DNA from: Terriglobia bacterium
GTDB lineage: Bacteria > Acidobacteriota > Terriglobia > Bryobacterales > Bryobacteraceae
Length of the DNA: 36,253 bases
Assembly: GCA_025350105.1 (NCBI GenBank)
Contig: JANXYJ010000180.1
Coordinates: 1 to 36,253, forward strand
Direction: 5' to 3'
Shown: positions 1 through 7,494 of the stretch, in pieces
Layout: every line of letters starts with the position of its first letter
How positions within the stretch are numbered: position 1 is the first letter of the stretch
Made by a program: the position numbers and the translations under genes
The notes under the pieces: model-generated
The model's input: the letters and a program-made list of their open reading frames with translations, nothing else
What the model was told of the DNA's origin: nothing
Databases searched by the model: none

Positions 1-166
1 CGGTTGGCCGGCGGCGGCAAGCGTCCAGGAAGCGACTATTCATAGGAGCCACACGCATTTTCTCAAGTTAACACACCAGGGCTCGTAAGTCTGCAAAAAC
101 ACAGTATTTTCCTGAGCGACGCCCTCGCCTGACGGCCGCCAGTCAGTGCATAAAGTATTGATAAGA

Positions 167-523
167 CTAGTCTTTTGGTCTTCCGCGGCGAATTCGCTTC
201 AGCAGCTGCGGTGCTCTCGCGCCCAGGCTTGCTGGCAAGGCGGATTCAAACTGCAGATCCGGGGTGTGGAAAAGCTGCAGCCGTTCGGCTATTGCCATGC
301 GCAAGAACTGTTTAGCGTGTTCGATACCCGCCAAAGTCGCTGCTTGTTGCGCTGCATTTCCTTGTAGAACCAGGCGCACGTGCGCCTTCCGAAAATCTGA
401 GGCTACGTGAACCTCGGATACGATAGCCCCTCCAATGCGGGGATCGGAAAGCTCGTAGTTAATCAGTTCGTCAAGTTCTTCCCGGAGGCCTTCCGAGACA
501 CGCTGGGCACGATGTGAGTCCAC
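167..523 (-). CDS. rbfA: Ribosome-binding factor A
   Basis: RbfA is a small KH-fold protein that binds the 30S subunit and helps mature the 5' end of 16S rRNA, especially in the cold. The 118-residue product has the usual family length and its typical opening, R-x-x-R-V-x-E-x-L-x-x-E-L, then the SDPRIG segment (about residues 26-31) and the V-x-V-x-x-D-x-x-x-A-x-V block. The start is GTG at 523. No good Shine-Dalgarno site precedes it, but a TACGCT hexamer lies 7 bases upstream, so the mRNA may be leaderless. The usual neighbour infB is absent: the gene upstream is divergent and unrelated, so rbfA is not in a nusA-infB-rbfA operon here. The stop codon sits inside a 12-bp palindrome at 163-174. 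Confidence 0.9.
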   Translation of the reverse strand: MDSHRAQRVSEGLREELDELINYELSDPRIGGAIVSEVHVASDFRKAHVRLVLQGNAAQQAATLAGIEHAKQFLRMAIAERLQLFHTPDLQFESALPASLGARAPQLLKRIRRGRPKD

Positions 524-583
524 TCGCTTCAGCGTATCCTATTTTAGAAGCCTTTTTGTGAAAGCTTTTAAAAGGAGCCCGCC

Positions 584-1759
584 GTGCAAGCGCTAAATTC
601 CGAGCAGCAACTGATCATCGCCACGGTGCGGAGGTTTGTAGAGAAAGAAGTAATTCCCGTCGCCTCTGCAATGGAACATCGCGACGAGTATCCGCACGCC
701 CTGGTGGAGCAGATGAAGCAGTTGGGTCTGTTCGGGCTGAATGTTCCAGAGGCGTATGGCGGCAGCGAAGTGAACAGCACGCTGTTCGCGATGATCTTCG
801 AAGAGATTTCGCGCGGCTGGCTGGGGCTGGCTGGCGTGCTGGGCACCAATTCAGTGATGTGTGACGTGCTGGTGCACTTTGGAACCGAAGACCAGAAGCG
901 GCGATTTCTGCCAGGGTTGGCCACCGGCGAAAAACGTGGCGGTATTTGTTTGACCGAAAGTAACGCGGGCACCGATTTACAGAATATTTCCACCACTGCG
1001 AAGCGCGAAGGCGATATCTATCGCGTCAACGGAAGCAAGTTGTGGATTACCAACGCAAGGCATGGCAATACGTTTTTGCTGTTGGCCAGGACCGACGTTA
1101 CCGCCGAACCCAGGCACCGCGGCATGAGTGCGTTTATATTCGAAAAACGGGAGGTGAATGCGGCCAACGGCACCATGACCATCAGCCGCGACATCGAAAA
1201 GCTGGGCTACAAAGGCGTCGAGACCTGTGAACTGCACTTCGATCATTTTGCTATTCCCGCCGAAAATCTGATTGGCGGCACAGAGGGCCACGGCTTCAAA
1301 CAAGTGATGACCGGCCTGGAAGCGGAGCGCCTGAACGTGGCTGCCCGCGGCCTGGGCATTGCGCGGGCGGCATTTGAAGAAGCTATTCGTTATGCACAGG
1401 GACGCATCACCTTTGGCAAGCCCATCGCGGAAAATCAGACCATCCAAAATATGCTGGCCGATATGGCCACCAGCATCGAAGCCTCGCGGCTGCTGATCTA
1501 TTCGGCGGCGGAAAAGCGCGACCGCGGCGAACGTTGCGATCTGGAAGCAGGCATGGCTAAGCTGTTCGCCACCGAAACCGCGGCCAAAGTGTCCTTCGAT
1601 GCCATGCGAATTCTGGGCGCCAACGGCTACTCAAAAGATTTTCCGGTGGAGCGCTACTACCGCGACGCGCCGCTGGTCGTGATTGGTGGCGGAACTAACG
1701 AATTGCAGCGCCTGATTATCGCCCGCAATTTATTGAAAAAACACAAGGTCAATGGCTAG
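584..1759 (+). CDS. Acyl-CoA dehydrogenase, isovaleryl-CoA-dehydrogenase-like
   Basis: FAD-dependent acyl-CoA dehydrogenase that would introduce the alpha-beta double bond in an acyl-CoA thioester. The 391 residues cover the N-terminal helical, middle beta and C-terminal helical domains. Visible signatures are CLTESNAGTD (about 122-131), WITNARHG (154-161) and the C-terminal GGGTNELQRLI. The catalytic glutamate of the MCAD group (YEGT) is missing, since glycine takes its place. A glutamate-arginine pair in GLEAERLN (E248) matches the position used in isovaleryl- and long-chain acyl-CoA dehydrogenases. That favours branched-chain (leucine) or long-chain substrates, which is inference. GTG at 584 is preceded by AGGAG at 573-577 with 6-base spacing. 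It appears monocistronic, because a new promoter follows. Confidence 0.9.
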   Translation: MQALNSEQQLIIATVRRFVEKEVIPVASAMEHRDEYPHALVEQMKQLGLFGLNVPEAYGGSEVNSTLFAMIFEEISRGWLGLAGVLGTNSVMCDVLVHFGTEDQKRRFLPGLATGEKRGGICLTESNAGTDLQNISTTAKREGDIYRVNGSKLWITNARHGNTFLLLARTDVTAEPRHRGMSAFIFEKREVNAANGTMTISRDIEKLGYKGVETCELHFDHFAIPAENLIGGTEGHGFKQVMTGLEAERLNVAARGLGIARAAFEEAIRYAQGRITFGKPIAENQTIQNMLADMATSIEASRLLIYSAAEKRDRGERCDLEAGMAKLFATETAAKVSFDAMRILGANGYSKDFPVERYYRDAPLVVIGGGTNELQRLIIARNLLKKHKVNG

Positions 1760-1777
1760 AACGGCCTAAACAGGGTC

Positions 1778-1806
1778 TTGCCAAAATGTTTTAAAATCTG
1801 TATGGT
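1778..1806 (+). promoter_or_regulatory. Sigma-70-like promoter of the lipoprotein gene
   Basis: TTGCCA at 1778-1783 and TATGGT at 1801-1806 are separated by exactly 17 bases. Transcription would start near 1813, leaving a very short leader with GAGG at 1814-1817 as ribosome-binding site. The elements are seen directly; activity is inferred. Confidence 0.55.
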
Positions 1807-1825
1807 CTTCAGTGAGGACTTACAA

Positions 1826-2377
1826 ATGTATCTAAAACACATAGCAGTACTTTTGTTGGGGGGAATTTTGTTTCTGAACGGTTGCGAGGATGCAGCCAAA
1901 ACAGGTTCGGACGTGGCCATTAAAGCGGGCGAGGAAGCTTTTAACGCCGTGAAGGGCGATGCCATGAAGTACGTTCCCGATCAGGCCAAGGCGGTTTCCG
2001 ATTCCATCGATACGGCCAAAGCGGCATTTGCGAAACAGGATTACGCGGGCGCCTTGAGCTCGGCCAAGGATATCGCCGCGAAGGCCAAGGACCTGGGTCC
2101 GGCGGCGATGAAAGCCAAGGACGAATTGACGGCGGGTTGGGGTGGGATGAGTGCGGCGATGCCGAAGATGGTGAGCGGCATCGAAGTCAAGGAAAAGGCT
2201 CTGGCGGCCGCGCATAAGTTGCCGGAAGGCGCCGCGGACAAACTGACGGCCATCAAGACCGGCTGGGGTGAGGCTACCGAGGCGTTCAAGGCTGGCAATC
2301 TGGCCGATGCGATGTCCAAGGCCAATGCGTTGAAGGGCCAGGCAACCGAACTGGCGGCGTCATTAGGCATGAAATAA
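1826..2377 (+). CDS. Alanine/lysine-rich lipoprotein of unknown function
   Basis: I do not recognise the family. The 183-residue product starts with a type II signal peptide: K4, a hydrophobic stretch (residues 6-17) and the lipobox L-N-G-C ending at C20. The mature part is rich in Ala and Lys and looks almost entirely helical, with repeated blocks of the A-K-A-A-F-x-x-x-D/N-x-A-x-A-x-S type (about residues 67-82 and 155-175). It is probably a helical-bundle lipoprotein in the periplasm. An ATG 48 bases further upstream is in frame, but ATG 1826 is chosen because GAGG sits 8 bases before it and the signal peptide begins there. The gene has its own promoter and a strong terminator, so it is a single-gene unit. 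Confidence 0.75.
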   Translation: MYLKHIAVLLLGGILFLNGCEDAAKTGSDVAIKAGEEAFNAVKGDAMKYVPDQAKAVSDSIDTAKAAFAKQDYAGALSSAKDIAAKAKDLGPAAMKAKDELTAGWGGMSAAMPKMVSGIEVKEKALAAAHKLPEGAADKLTAIKTGWGEATEAFKAGNLADAMSKANALKGQATELAASLGMK

Positions 2378-2416
2378 GCCTGGTTCAAAGAAGTCAAAAC
2401 AATTTCGATGCTTTAC

Positions 2417-2449
2417 GGGCCTGGGATGACTCCGGGCCCTTCTTTTTTT
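2417..2449 (+). terminator. Rho-independent terminator of the lipoprotein gene
   Basis: An 8-bp stem (2417-2424 with 2432-2439, one G-U pair) and 7-base loop are followed by TTCTTTTTTT. It lies 40 bases after the lipoprotein stop codon. Confidence 0.85.
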
Positions 2450-2466
2450 CCGTCCACGGCCGATTT

Positions 2467-2495
2467 TTGACCGTCCAACACAAAAATCTTACACA
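2467..2495 (+). promoter_or_regulatory. Possible promoter of a small RNA
   Basis: TTGACC at 2467-2472 is followed after 17 bases by TACACA at 2490-2495. It sits between two terminators and has no convincing open reading frame downstream, so the predicted transcript would begin near 2502. Confidence 0.4.
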
Positions 2496-2501
2496 AACTA
2501 C

Positions 2502-2712
2502 CCATTCTGTTCTGTACATGATACGGAGGGTCATGTTAGTATATTTTTGTCCAGTTGTGGGGTCCTTTTTGTGCCCCACCGCGTCTCTTTCTCTAGGGTT
2601 GGGTACCTCTTTCTTAATGGTTACCGCCCGAAAAGCTCGGCGCACTGACACCCGCGTGGTATCAGTGAGCCGGCCGGTGAGTATCTTCCTCCGAGTACTC
2701 ACCGGCTTTTTT
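2502..2712 (+). ncRNA. Candidate structured small RNA, about 210 nt
   Basis: The 519 bases between the lipoprotein and the first VWFA gene have no protein with a recognisable fold. Instead there are three hairpins. The first pairs GTGGGG (2557-2562) with CCCCAC (2574-2579). The second pairs CACTGA (2643-2648) with TCAGTG (2662-2667) and extends inward by a 3-bp ACC/GGT helix around CGCGT. The third is a strong terminator at 2673-2712. A terminator already closes the upstream gene at 2449, so a second one 220 bases later implies a transcript of its own. I see no match to a known riboswitch. The region could also be an attenuated leader of the VWFA operon. From 2713 to 2896 I see only a TATACT hexamer at 2818-2823 that may be the -10 box of that operon. 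Confidence 0.4.
2673..2712 (+). terminator. Very strong Rho-independent terminator
   Basis: A perfect 11-bp stem (2673-2683 with 2696-2706) encloses a 12-base loop and is followed by TTTTTTGTTTTTG. No annotated gene ends before it apart from the lipoprotein, which already has a terminator. Confidence 0.85.
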
Positions 2713-2896
2713 GTTTTTGCACGGTCTCTCCTTTCCCCGCAGGGTCCTCCCTCACCGGTCTTTGCTCTTGGCAGAAACCGCCTTCGCTCCCCAGCCTCGT
2801 GGCTCTACCGATGGCGCTATACTGATGACGTCGATGCTTTGTCTGGGCCAAGGTTATCCGGACAGATGTTTGAGCGGGCAAACTAGGTAGGTAAAA

Positions 2897-4090
2897 ATGA
2901 GCAAGCGCTGGGCTGTTGCCGCAATTGTATTTGCCATCGTCGCGGGACCGCTGGTGCTGCGGGCCACCCACAATGCTTCGCAGAATGAGGGTATCGCCTG
3001 GCCGCTGCAATCCACCACGCCAGCCGGCAATACCCCAGCCGGCAATACCCCAGCCGGCAATACCCCAGCCGGCAATACCCCAGCCGGCAATACCCCAGCC
3101 GGCAATACCAATGTCGCTCCGCCCCTTGGGTCGTCCACCGGTAAGGACTCCAAGCCCACGCCCACCTCGGCGCAGCCCAACGTAGCCATCACACCGCGCA
3201 CCCGCACCACCGTTCCCGATCCCAATGAAACCATTGCCGACCGCCGTCCGGATATTCGCGTGGATACCACTTTGGTGCTGATCCCGGTGGCGGTGACCGA
3301 CCCGCAGGCGCGCTTTGTCACTGGCCTGGATAAGGAAAACTTCAAGCTGTTCGAAGACAAAGTGGAGCAGGAAGTAACCCAGTTTTCGAGCGAAGACGCA
3401 CCGCTTTCGGTGGGGATTGTTTTCGACACCAGCGGGAGTATGGGCGCGAAATTGCAACGTTCACGCCAGGCAGTGGCACAATTCATGAAAACCGCCAATC
3501 CGCAGGACGAATTTTTTCTGGTGGAGTTCAACGACCGGCCCGAACTGGTGGTGGGCTTCACCACTGAGACCGAGGAGATCCAGAACCGCCTCACCTTCAC
3601 GCAGGCCAGAGGGCGCACCGCGCTTCTCGACGGTGTCTATCTGTCCATGAACCAGATGAAGAAAGCGCACAATCCGCGCAAAGCGATCCTGATTATTTCC
3701 GATGGCGGCGATAATTCCAGCCGCTACACCGAAACCGAAGTAAAGAATGCCGTGCGCGAGGCCGATGTTCAGATTTACGCTATTGGTATTTTTGAGCCGA
3801 TCGGGCGGCGCGACCACACTGTGGAGGAGTACAACGGTCCGGGCTTGCTTTCGGAGCTAAGCGAGCAGACCGGGGGCCGGCACTTTACGGTGGACAATCT
3901 GGCGGAACTTCCGGATGTGGCCGCCAAAATTGGCATTGAGTTGCGCAATCAATATGTACTGGGTTACTCGCCCAAAAATACTTCGCGCGACGGAAAGTAC
4001 CGAAGGGTGCAAGTGAAACTGGTAAAAACCACCGGACTGCCGCAGTTGAGGGCCATGTTCCGGACGGGATATTATGCTCCGACACAATAA
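2897..4090 (+). CDS. Secreted protein with VWFA-related acidobacterial domain and TPAGN repeats
   Basis: The 397-residue protein has an N-terminal signal or anchor (about 4-22), then a low-complexity linker with six identical TPAGN pentapeptides (residues 41-70). The von Willebrand A domain follows, with the MIDAS motif D-T-S-G-S (about 178), the threonine in GRTALLDG and the ISDGGDNS segment. The region before the A domain (V-x-V-T-D-x-x-x-x-F-V-T-x-L-x-x-x-x-F) matches the VWFA-related domain expanded in acidobacteria. It probably binds a ligand through a divalent metal in the periplasm or on the surface; partners are unknown. The site AGGTAGGT lies just before ATG 2897. It overlaps the next gene by 17 bases and is the first gene of a four-gene operon. 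Confidence 0.85.
   Translation: MSKRWAVAAIVFAIVAGPLVLRATHNASQNEGIAWPLQSTTPAGNTPAGNTPAGNTPAGNTPAGNTPAGNTNVAPPLGSSTGKDSKPTPTSAQPNVAITPRTRTTVPDPNETIADRRPDIRVDTTLVLIPVAVTDPQARFVTGLDKENFKLFEDKVEQEVTQFSSEDAPLSVGIVFDTSGSMGAKLQRSRQAVAQFMKTANPQDEFFLVEFNDRPELVVGFTTETEEIQNRLTFTQARGRTALLDGVYLSMNQMKKAHNPRKAILIISDGGDNSSRYTETEVKNAVREADVQIYAIGIFEPIGRRDHTVEEYNGPGLLSELSEQTGGRHFTVDNLAELPDVAAKIGIELRNQYVLGYSPKNTSRDGKYRRVQVKLVKTTGLPQLRAMFRTGYYAPTQ
3017..3106 (+). repeat. 15-bp in-frame tandem repeat, six copies
   Basis: Six tandem copies of a 15-base unit encode TPAGN six times. Only the first codon differs (acg instead of acc). The unit length is a multiple of three, so copy-number change would lengthen or shorten the linker without a frameshift. 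Near-identity of the copies suggests recent expansion. Confidence 0.95.
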
Positions 4091-5057
4091 ATACGTAATT
4101 ATTCTTGCCGCGTTCGCCATTATCGGTTTGAGCCTGGGCTGGGGTGTGGGTTCCATGCAGGCGCAAGCTCCGGTACCCGTCCCAGCGCAAGCAGTCGCGC
4201 CGCCACCTCCGGAGCCCGAAGAGACTCCGCTATTCACCATCGATAGCCGGCTGGTGGTGGTGCATGCCAGCGTGGCCGATAAAAACGGCAAGCTGGTAAC
4301 CAACCTGCCGCAATCGGCGTTCAAGGTTTTTGAAAATAACGTGGAGCAACCGCTGAAGCTGTTCCGCCGCGAAGATGTTCCGGTTTCGCTGGGCGTTCTG
4401 ATTGACAATAGCGGCAGCATGCGCGAAAAGCGTGTGAAGGTGGCGGCGGCCGCGCTGGATCTGATCCGCAACTCCAATCCACAGGACGAAGTCTTCGTCG
4501 TGAACTTCAACGACGATGCCTATCTGGATCAGCCGTTCACCAACGACGCCAAGAAACTGGAAGAGGCGCTGGAAAAATTCGACACGCGCGGCGGCACGGC
4601 CATGCGCGACGCGGTTCGCATGTCCATCGACTACGTTAAGGAAAAGGGCAAGAAGGACAAGAAAGTGTTGGTCGTGATCACCGACGGCAACGACAACACC
4701 AGCACCATTGGCCTGGAAGATTTGGTTAAAAAATCGCAGCAGAACGAAGTGCTGATCTACTTGATTGGGATTTTGGGCGAAGAAGACCAGCGTGAAGCCA
4801 AAAAAGCCCGGCGTGCCATGCGCGATTTGGCGGCGGCTTCGGGCGGCATGGATTACTATCCCAAGGATCTGGAAGAAGTGGACCGCATCACACCCGAAGT
4901 GGCCCACGAAATTCGCAACCAATACACCTTGGCCTACACACCCAACAACCTGGCGCTGGACGGAACCTATCGCAAAATCAACGTGCTGGTGAACGCGCCG
5001 GGCAAGCCCACTGTGCGGACGCGTAATGGGTACTACGCCAGCCCAGGGGCTAAATAG
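4074..5057 (+). CDS. Second secreted VWFA-related domain protein
   Basis: A 327-residue paralogue of the preceding protein without the pentapeptide repeats. It has an N-terminal hydrophobic signal (about 7-27), a short Pro/Ala/Val-rich linker and the A domain with MIDAS residues D-N-S-G-S (about 114-118), the R-G-G-T-A-M-R-D loop and V-I-T-D-G-N-D-N. Both paralogues end with R-N-Q-Y-x-L-x-Y-x-P and R-x-G-Y-Y-A. The start ATG 4074 lies inside the end of the upstream gene with only a weak GGGA before it, suggesting translational coupling. The two proteins probably act together, perhaps as a heteromer; this is inferred from gene order only. Confidence 0.85.
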   Translation: MLRHNKYVIILAAFAIIGLSLGWGVGSMQAQAPVPVPAQAVAPPPPEPEETPLFTIDSRLVVVHASVADKNGKLVTNLPQSAFKVFENNVEQPLKLFRREDVPVSLGVLIDNSGSMREKRVKVAAAALDLIRNSNPQDEVFVVNFNDDAYLDQPFTNDAKKLEEALEKFDTRGGTAMRDAVRMSIDYVKEKGKKDKKVLVVITDGNDNTSTIGLEDLVKKSQQNEVLIYLIGILGEEDQREAKKARRAMRDLAAASGGMDYYPKDLEEVDRITPEVAHEIRNQYTLAYTPNNLALDGTYRKINVLVNAPGKPTVRTRNGYYASPGAK

Positions 5058-5061
5058 ATGG

Positions 5062-5274
5062 GTGTCAAATAGCTTGCTGCGAACCGTGTGGCGTTTATCC
5101 AAAGGCTACCGGTTCACCCCCTGGCGCAGCCCGTATTTGCGTTGGCGAATCGAAACCTATTCCGGTCTGCACGCCGATGAAATCACACGCAATATCTTTT
5201 GGCAATTCGTCTGGAGTGAACGGCGCAACCTGATTCGCTTTTTGCGCTGGGCTGGAAAGATGGAACGCGCATGA
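5062..5274 (+). CDS. Small basic hypothetical protein
   Basis: I do not recognise a named family. The product of about 70 residues is rich in Arg, Trp and Tyr, with segments RFTPWRSPYLRWRIETYSG and FWQFVWSERRNLIRFLRW. It has no signal peptide or clear membrane segment and may be an amphipathic or nucleic-acid-binding protein. The start is uncertain: GTG 5062 lies just past the stop of the VWFA gene, and ATG 5026 in the same frame would overlap that gene by 32 bases. The end overlaps the next gene in an ATGA arrangement, a sign of a real coupled gene. Coding is inferred from this overlap and operon position. Confidence 0.55.
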   Translation: MSNSLLRTVWRLSKGYRFTPWRSPYLRWRIETYSGLHADEITRNIFWQFVWSERRNLIRFLRWAGKMERA

Positions 5275-5792
5275 CCGTTGAACAGGACTTCTTGCAGATC
5301 TCGGCCGACAGGTTGCTACAATCCATGTCGCGCATCGAAGCTTGTGTGGGGCAACTCACGCCGGAACAGATTTGGCAGCGCACGTCAGAGAACGAAAACG
5401 CCGTGGGTAATCTGCTGCTCCACTTGCGCGGCAATGTCCGTCAATGGATTTTGAACGGAGTCGGCGGGGCGGATCACACTCGCGATCGCGACGCGGAATT
5501 TGACGCCCGCACCGGCACTGGGGCGGCTCAGTTACTGGGCGATCTGCGATCGACAGTGGAAGAAGCCGCCGTCGTAATTCGCGGCCTGCCGGTTGAAAAA
5601 TTGAACCAGCGCACCCAGGTGCAAGTCTACGAGGTGACGGTGCTGGGAGCGATCTATCACGTGGTGGAACATTTTTCGGGCCACCTGTTTCAGATCATTT
5701 TGCTGACCAAAATGTTCACCCAGCGGGATCTGGGCTTTTACGCGCATCTGCGCAAGCCCGAAGAAAAAATTTCGCCAAGCGCGCTTCCCTAA
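5271..5792 (+). CDS. DUF1572/DinB-fold protein
   Basis: A 173-residue four-helix-bundle protein of the DinB/YfiT superfamily, closest in layout to DUF1572. Putative metal ligands are H51 in LLLHLRGN and H130, H134 and H138 in YHVVEHFSGHLFQ. Many members are metal-dependent thiol transferases; a specific substrate cannot be read from the sequence. The start ATG overlaps the previous stop by four bases (ATGA), so it is translated with the small basic protein and is the last gene of the VWFA operon. There is no signal peptide, so it is cytoplasmic, unlike the VWFA proteins. Confidence 0.8.
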   Translation: MTVEQDFLQISADRLLQSMSRIEACVGQLTPEQIWQRTSENENAVGNLLLHLRGNVRQWILNGVGGADHTRDRDAEFDARTGTGAAQLLGDLRSTVEEAAVVIRGLPVEKLNQRTQVQVYEVTVLGAIYHVVEHFSGHLFQIILLTKMFTQRDLGFYAHLRKPEEKISPSALP

Positions 5793-5800
5793 GTGAGCAC

Positions 5801-5857
5801 CGCGCTTTCTCTCAGACGCGCTAATAAAATCCAAACGCGCTTTCTCTCAGACGCGCT
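5801..5857. repeat. 22-bp direct repeat at the 3' end of the Hsp70 gene
   Basis: Two identical 22-base copies lie at 5801-5822 and 5836-5857, separated by 13 bases. The second copy contains the last codons and TGA stop of the minus-strand Hsp70 gene, so the first is a duplicate of that gene's end. Their CGCG ends are self-complementary, so weak hairpins between the convergent genes are possible. Confidence 0.9.
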
Positions 5858-7427
5858 TACCAAGAACGATCACCTTTTTCTTCCCCGCAACCGCCAGTTT
5901 TGCGCCGCCATTCCAGCGCGCCAACGGGTAGTCTCGGAAATAACCGGCCGTGCGGTTATAAATAATCACCCGCACCACGCCGGACGCGTCGCACTCATAA
6001 ATTTCTTCGATGGACTGGTCCGGGGCCTGAAACGCAAGTTCCACCGCAGCACTGCTCACCGGCAAATCCTTCAGCGCCGGGTCAAAGGGGAAAAGAACTT
6101 CGTCCCACAGCGTGATGTCGCCGGCAGGTTGGCCATCGGGGTCCAGGGCGGTGGCCTCCAAGTAACGCAGGTGTCCAATGTTGTGCACTGGTTGATACCT
6201 GCGTTGGGCTTTCAATGGCGGCTCGCCCGGGCCGGGGAGTTTGGTGCCGCGGGGAAAAATGCAATCGAAAATCACCTGTTGGCCCGCGTCGCCTTCGCGC
6301 CACACACCGAAGTTTCGATGAAACATTTCGCGAAACGTTTGTTTGGAGGAATCGGCGGCGTGAATCGCCAGGCCAATGGCGGTGGCCGAACGCATATATT
6401 CGCTCCGCAACACCTTTCGCCCAAAATGTTCTTTCAGTGCCCGTGCGATGCAAGGCAGTCCACTGGCCCCGCCGGTGACGTAGAGTGCCGAAATCTCCTG
6501 CCCTTCCGCCAAACGCTCCGTCAGCGCAATCGTCTGGTCCACCATGGGCTGGCAGGCGCGGTAAAAATCGGCCACCGCAACCGTGGCCTGGCCCATGCCC
6601 TCGCGTACCGTATCCAAATCCAGTGTGATCTTCCGCGAATTGGCGTGCAGGGCTTCTTTCTACAACCGGCATTCTTCCAGCAACCGGAACAACTGGTCCA
6701 TCTGCAACCCGAAGAGTTCGCCCTTGCCCAGCGCGAGCTCAGCCAGATTGAAATCGAAATCATCGCCGCCCAGTTGCGAAATCCCTTTACAGGCCACCAC
6801 GGCGTGGCGCCCATCGCTCGCTTCCACCACCGACGCGTCAAAAGTGCCGCCGCCCAAATCGTATACCAGAATCTTGCCTTTCGCCTTGTGCCGGTGAGTG
6901 AATTCGATGGCGGCAGCCGACGGCTCATTTAACATGCCCAGCACAGTGAAGCCCGCCTTGCGGAACGCGTCGATGGTCAGAAATCGTTGGTTGCTGTTAG
7001 CGTTGGCCGGGACGCCCAACATCACCTCCAGCGGTTCGTCGTGCGAAATTTTTGTGCTGGCGCTTGGGGGCCCAAACGCACGCGAACGAATTCGCTTAAG
7101 AATCGCATCGCGCAGTGCTTTGGTCATCCGCTGCAGCAAATCGGCAACGCGAATGGAGCCGCCAAACGGCAGCGTAGTCTCCGGGCCGGCGTCGTGCAAA
7201 TACCGTTTGAGCGAGCGTAAAACAATCCAGCCCGCATCCGTCTGCGTTTGCCACGCATCCCAGCCAAAGCGATACTCAAACCCATTGCCCGTAGCGCGAA
7301 TGGCCGCCAGGGAGGGGAACCAATCCGCGGCGCCATCCGCGGTTTCAAACGGAAGCAGTGGAAAATTTCCACGATCAGCGGCCGCCACAACAATGCGGGT
7401 GGTGCCGAAGTCCACTCCGAGCTTCAT
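5847..7427 (-). pseudogene. Hsp70-family (DnaK-like) gene interrupted by one in-frame amber codon
   Basis: From ATG 7427 the frame encodes an Hsp70 ATPase: phosphate-1 motif VDFGTTRIVVA at the N-terminus and phosphate-2 motif VYDLGGGTFDASVV (about 190-203). It stops at TAG (6662-6660), codon 256, after E-C-R-L. The same frame continues directly after TAG with K-E-A-L-H-A-N and runs to 5847. That part contains the adenosine motif VTGGASGLP and a C-terminal beta-rich part, 526 residues in all. CAG to TAG (Gln) is the simplest change. Neighbouring genes use TAG as an ordinary stop, so recoding is unlikely. The truncated product would lack lobe II and could not bind ATP normally. It could be a true nonsense mutation or a base-calling error. 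The promoter is shared divergently with the next gene. Confidence 0.85.
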
Positions 7428-7430
7428 GTC

Positions 7431-7489
7431 CTATTGTAGTCTCCACGAAATCTCTCCGGCCAAGGTGGCTTGCCAGCGACTACAATAGG
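7431..7489. promoter_or_regulatory. Divergent leaderless promoters inside a 12-bp inverted repeat
   Basis: GACTACAATAGG occurs at 7478-7489 on the plus strand, and its exact complement occurs at 7431-7442. Each arm holds a TACAAT -10 box. The distance from box to start codon is 8 bases for the TolB-like gene and 5 for the Hsp70 gene, too short for a leader with a Shine-Dalgarno site. A TTGGCC/GGCCAA centre at 7458-7463 may serve as a shared -35 region. Confidence 0.6.
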
Positions 7490-7494
7490 GCTCT

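Noticed and set aside
2467-2886. Open frame of 139 codons between the lipoprotein and VWFA genes
   Set aside because: It crosses a strong terminator and hairpins, has no family motifs and an unnatural composition; an RNA explains the region better.
6660-6662. Stop-codon recoding (amber read as amino acid) as a general code change
   Set aside because: Several intact neighbours, such as the acyl-CoA dehydrogenase and M16 genes, end in TAG as a normal stop.
5793-6932. Long open frame of 379 codons on the plus strand
   Set aside because: It is the antisense shadow of the Hsp70 gene, whose motifs are clear on the minus strand.
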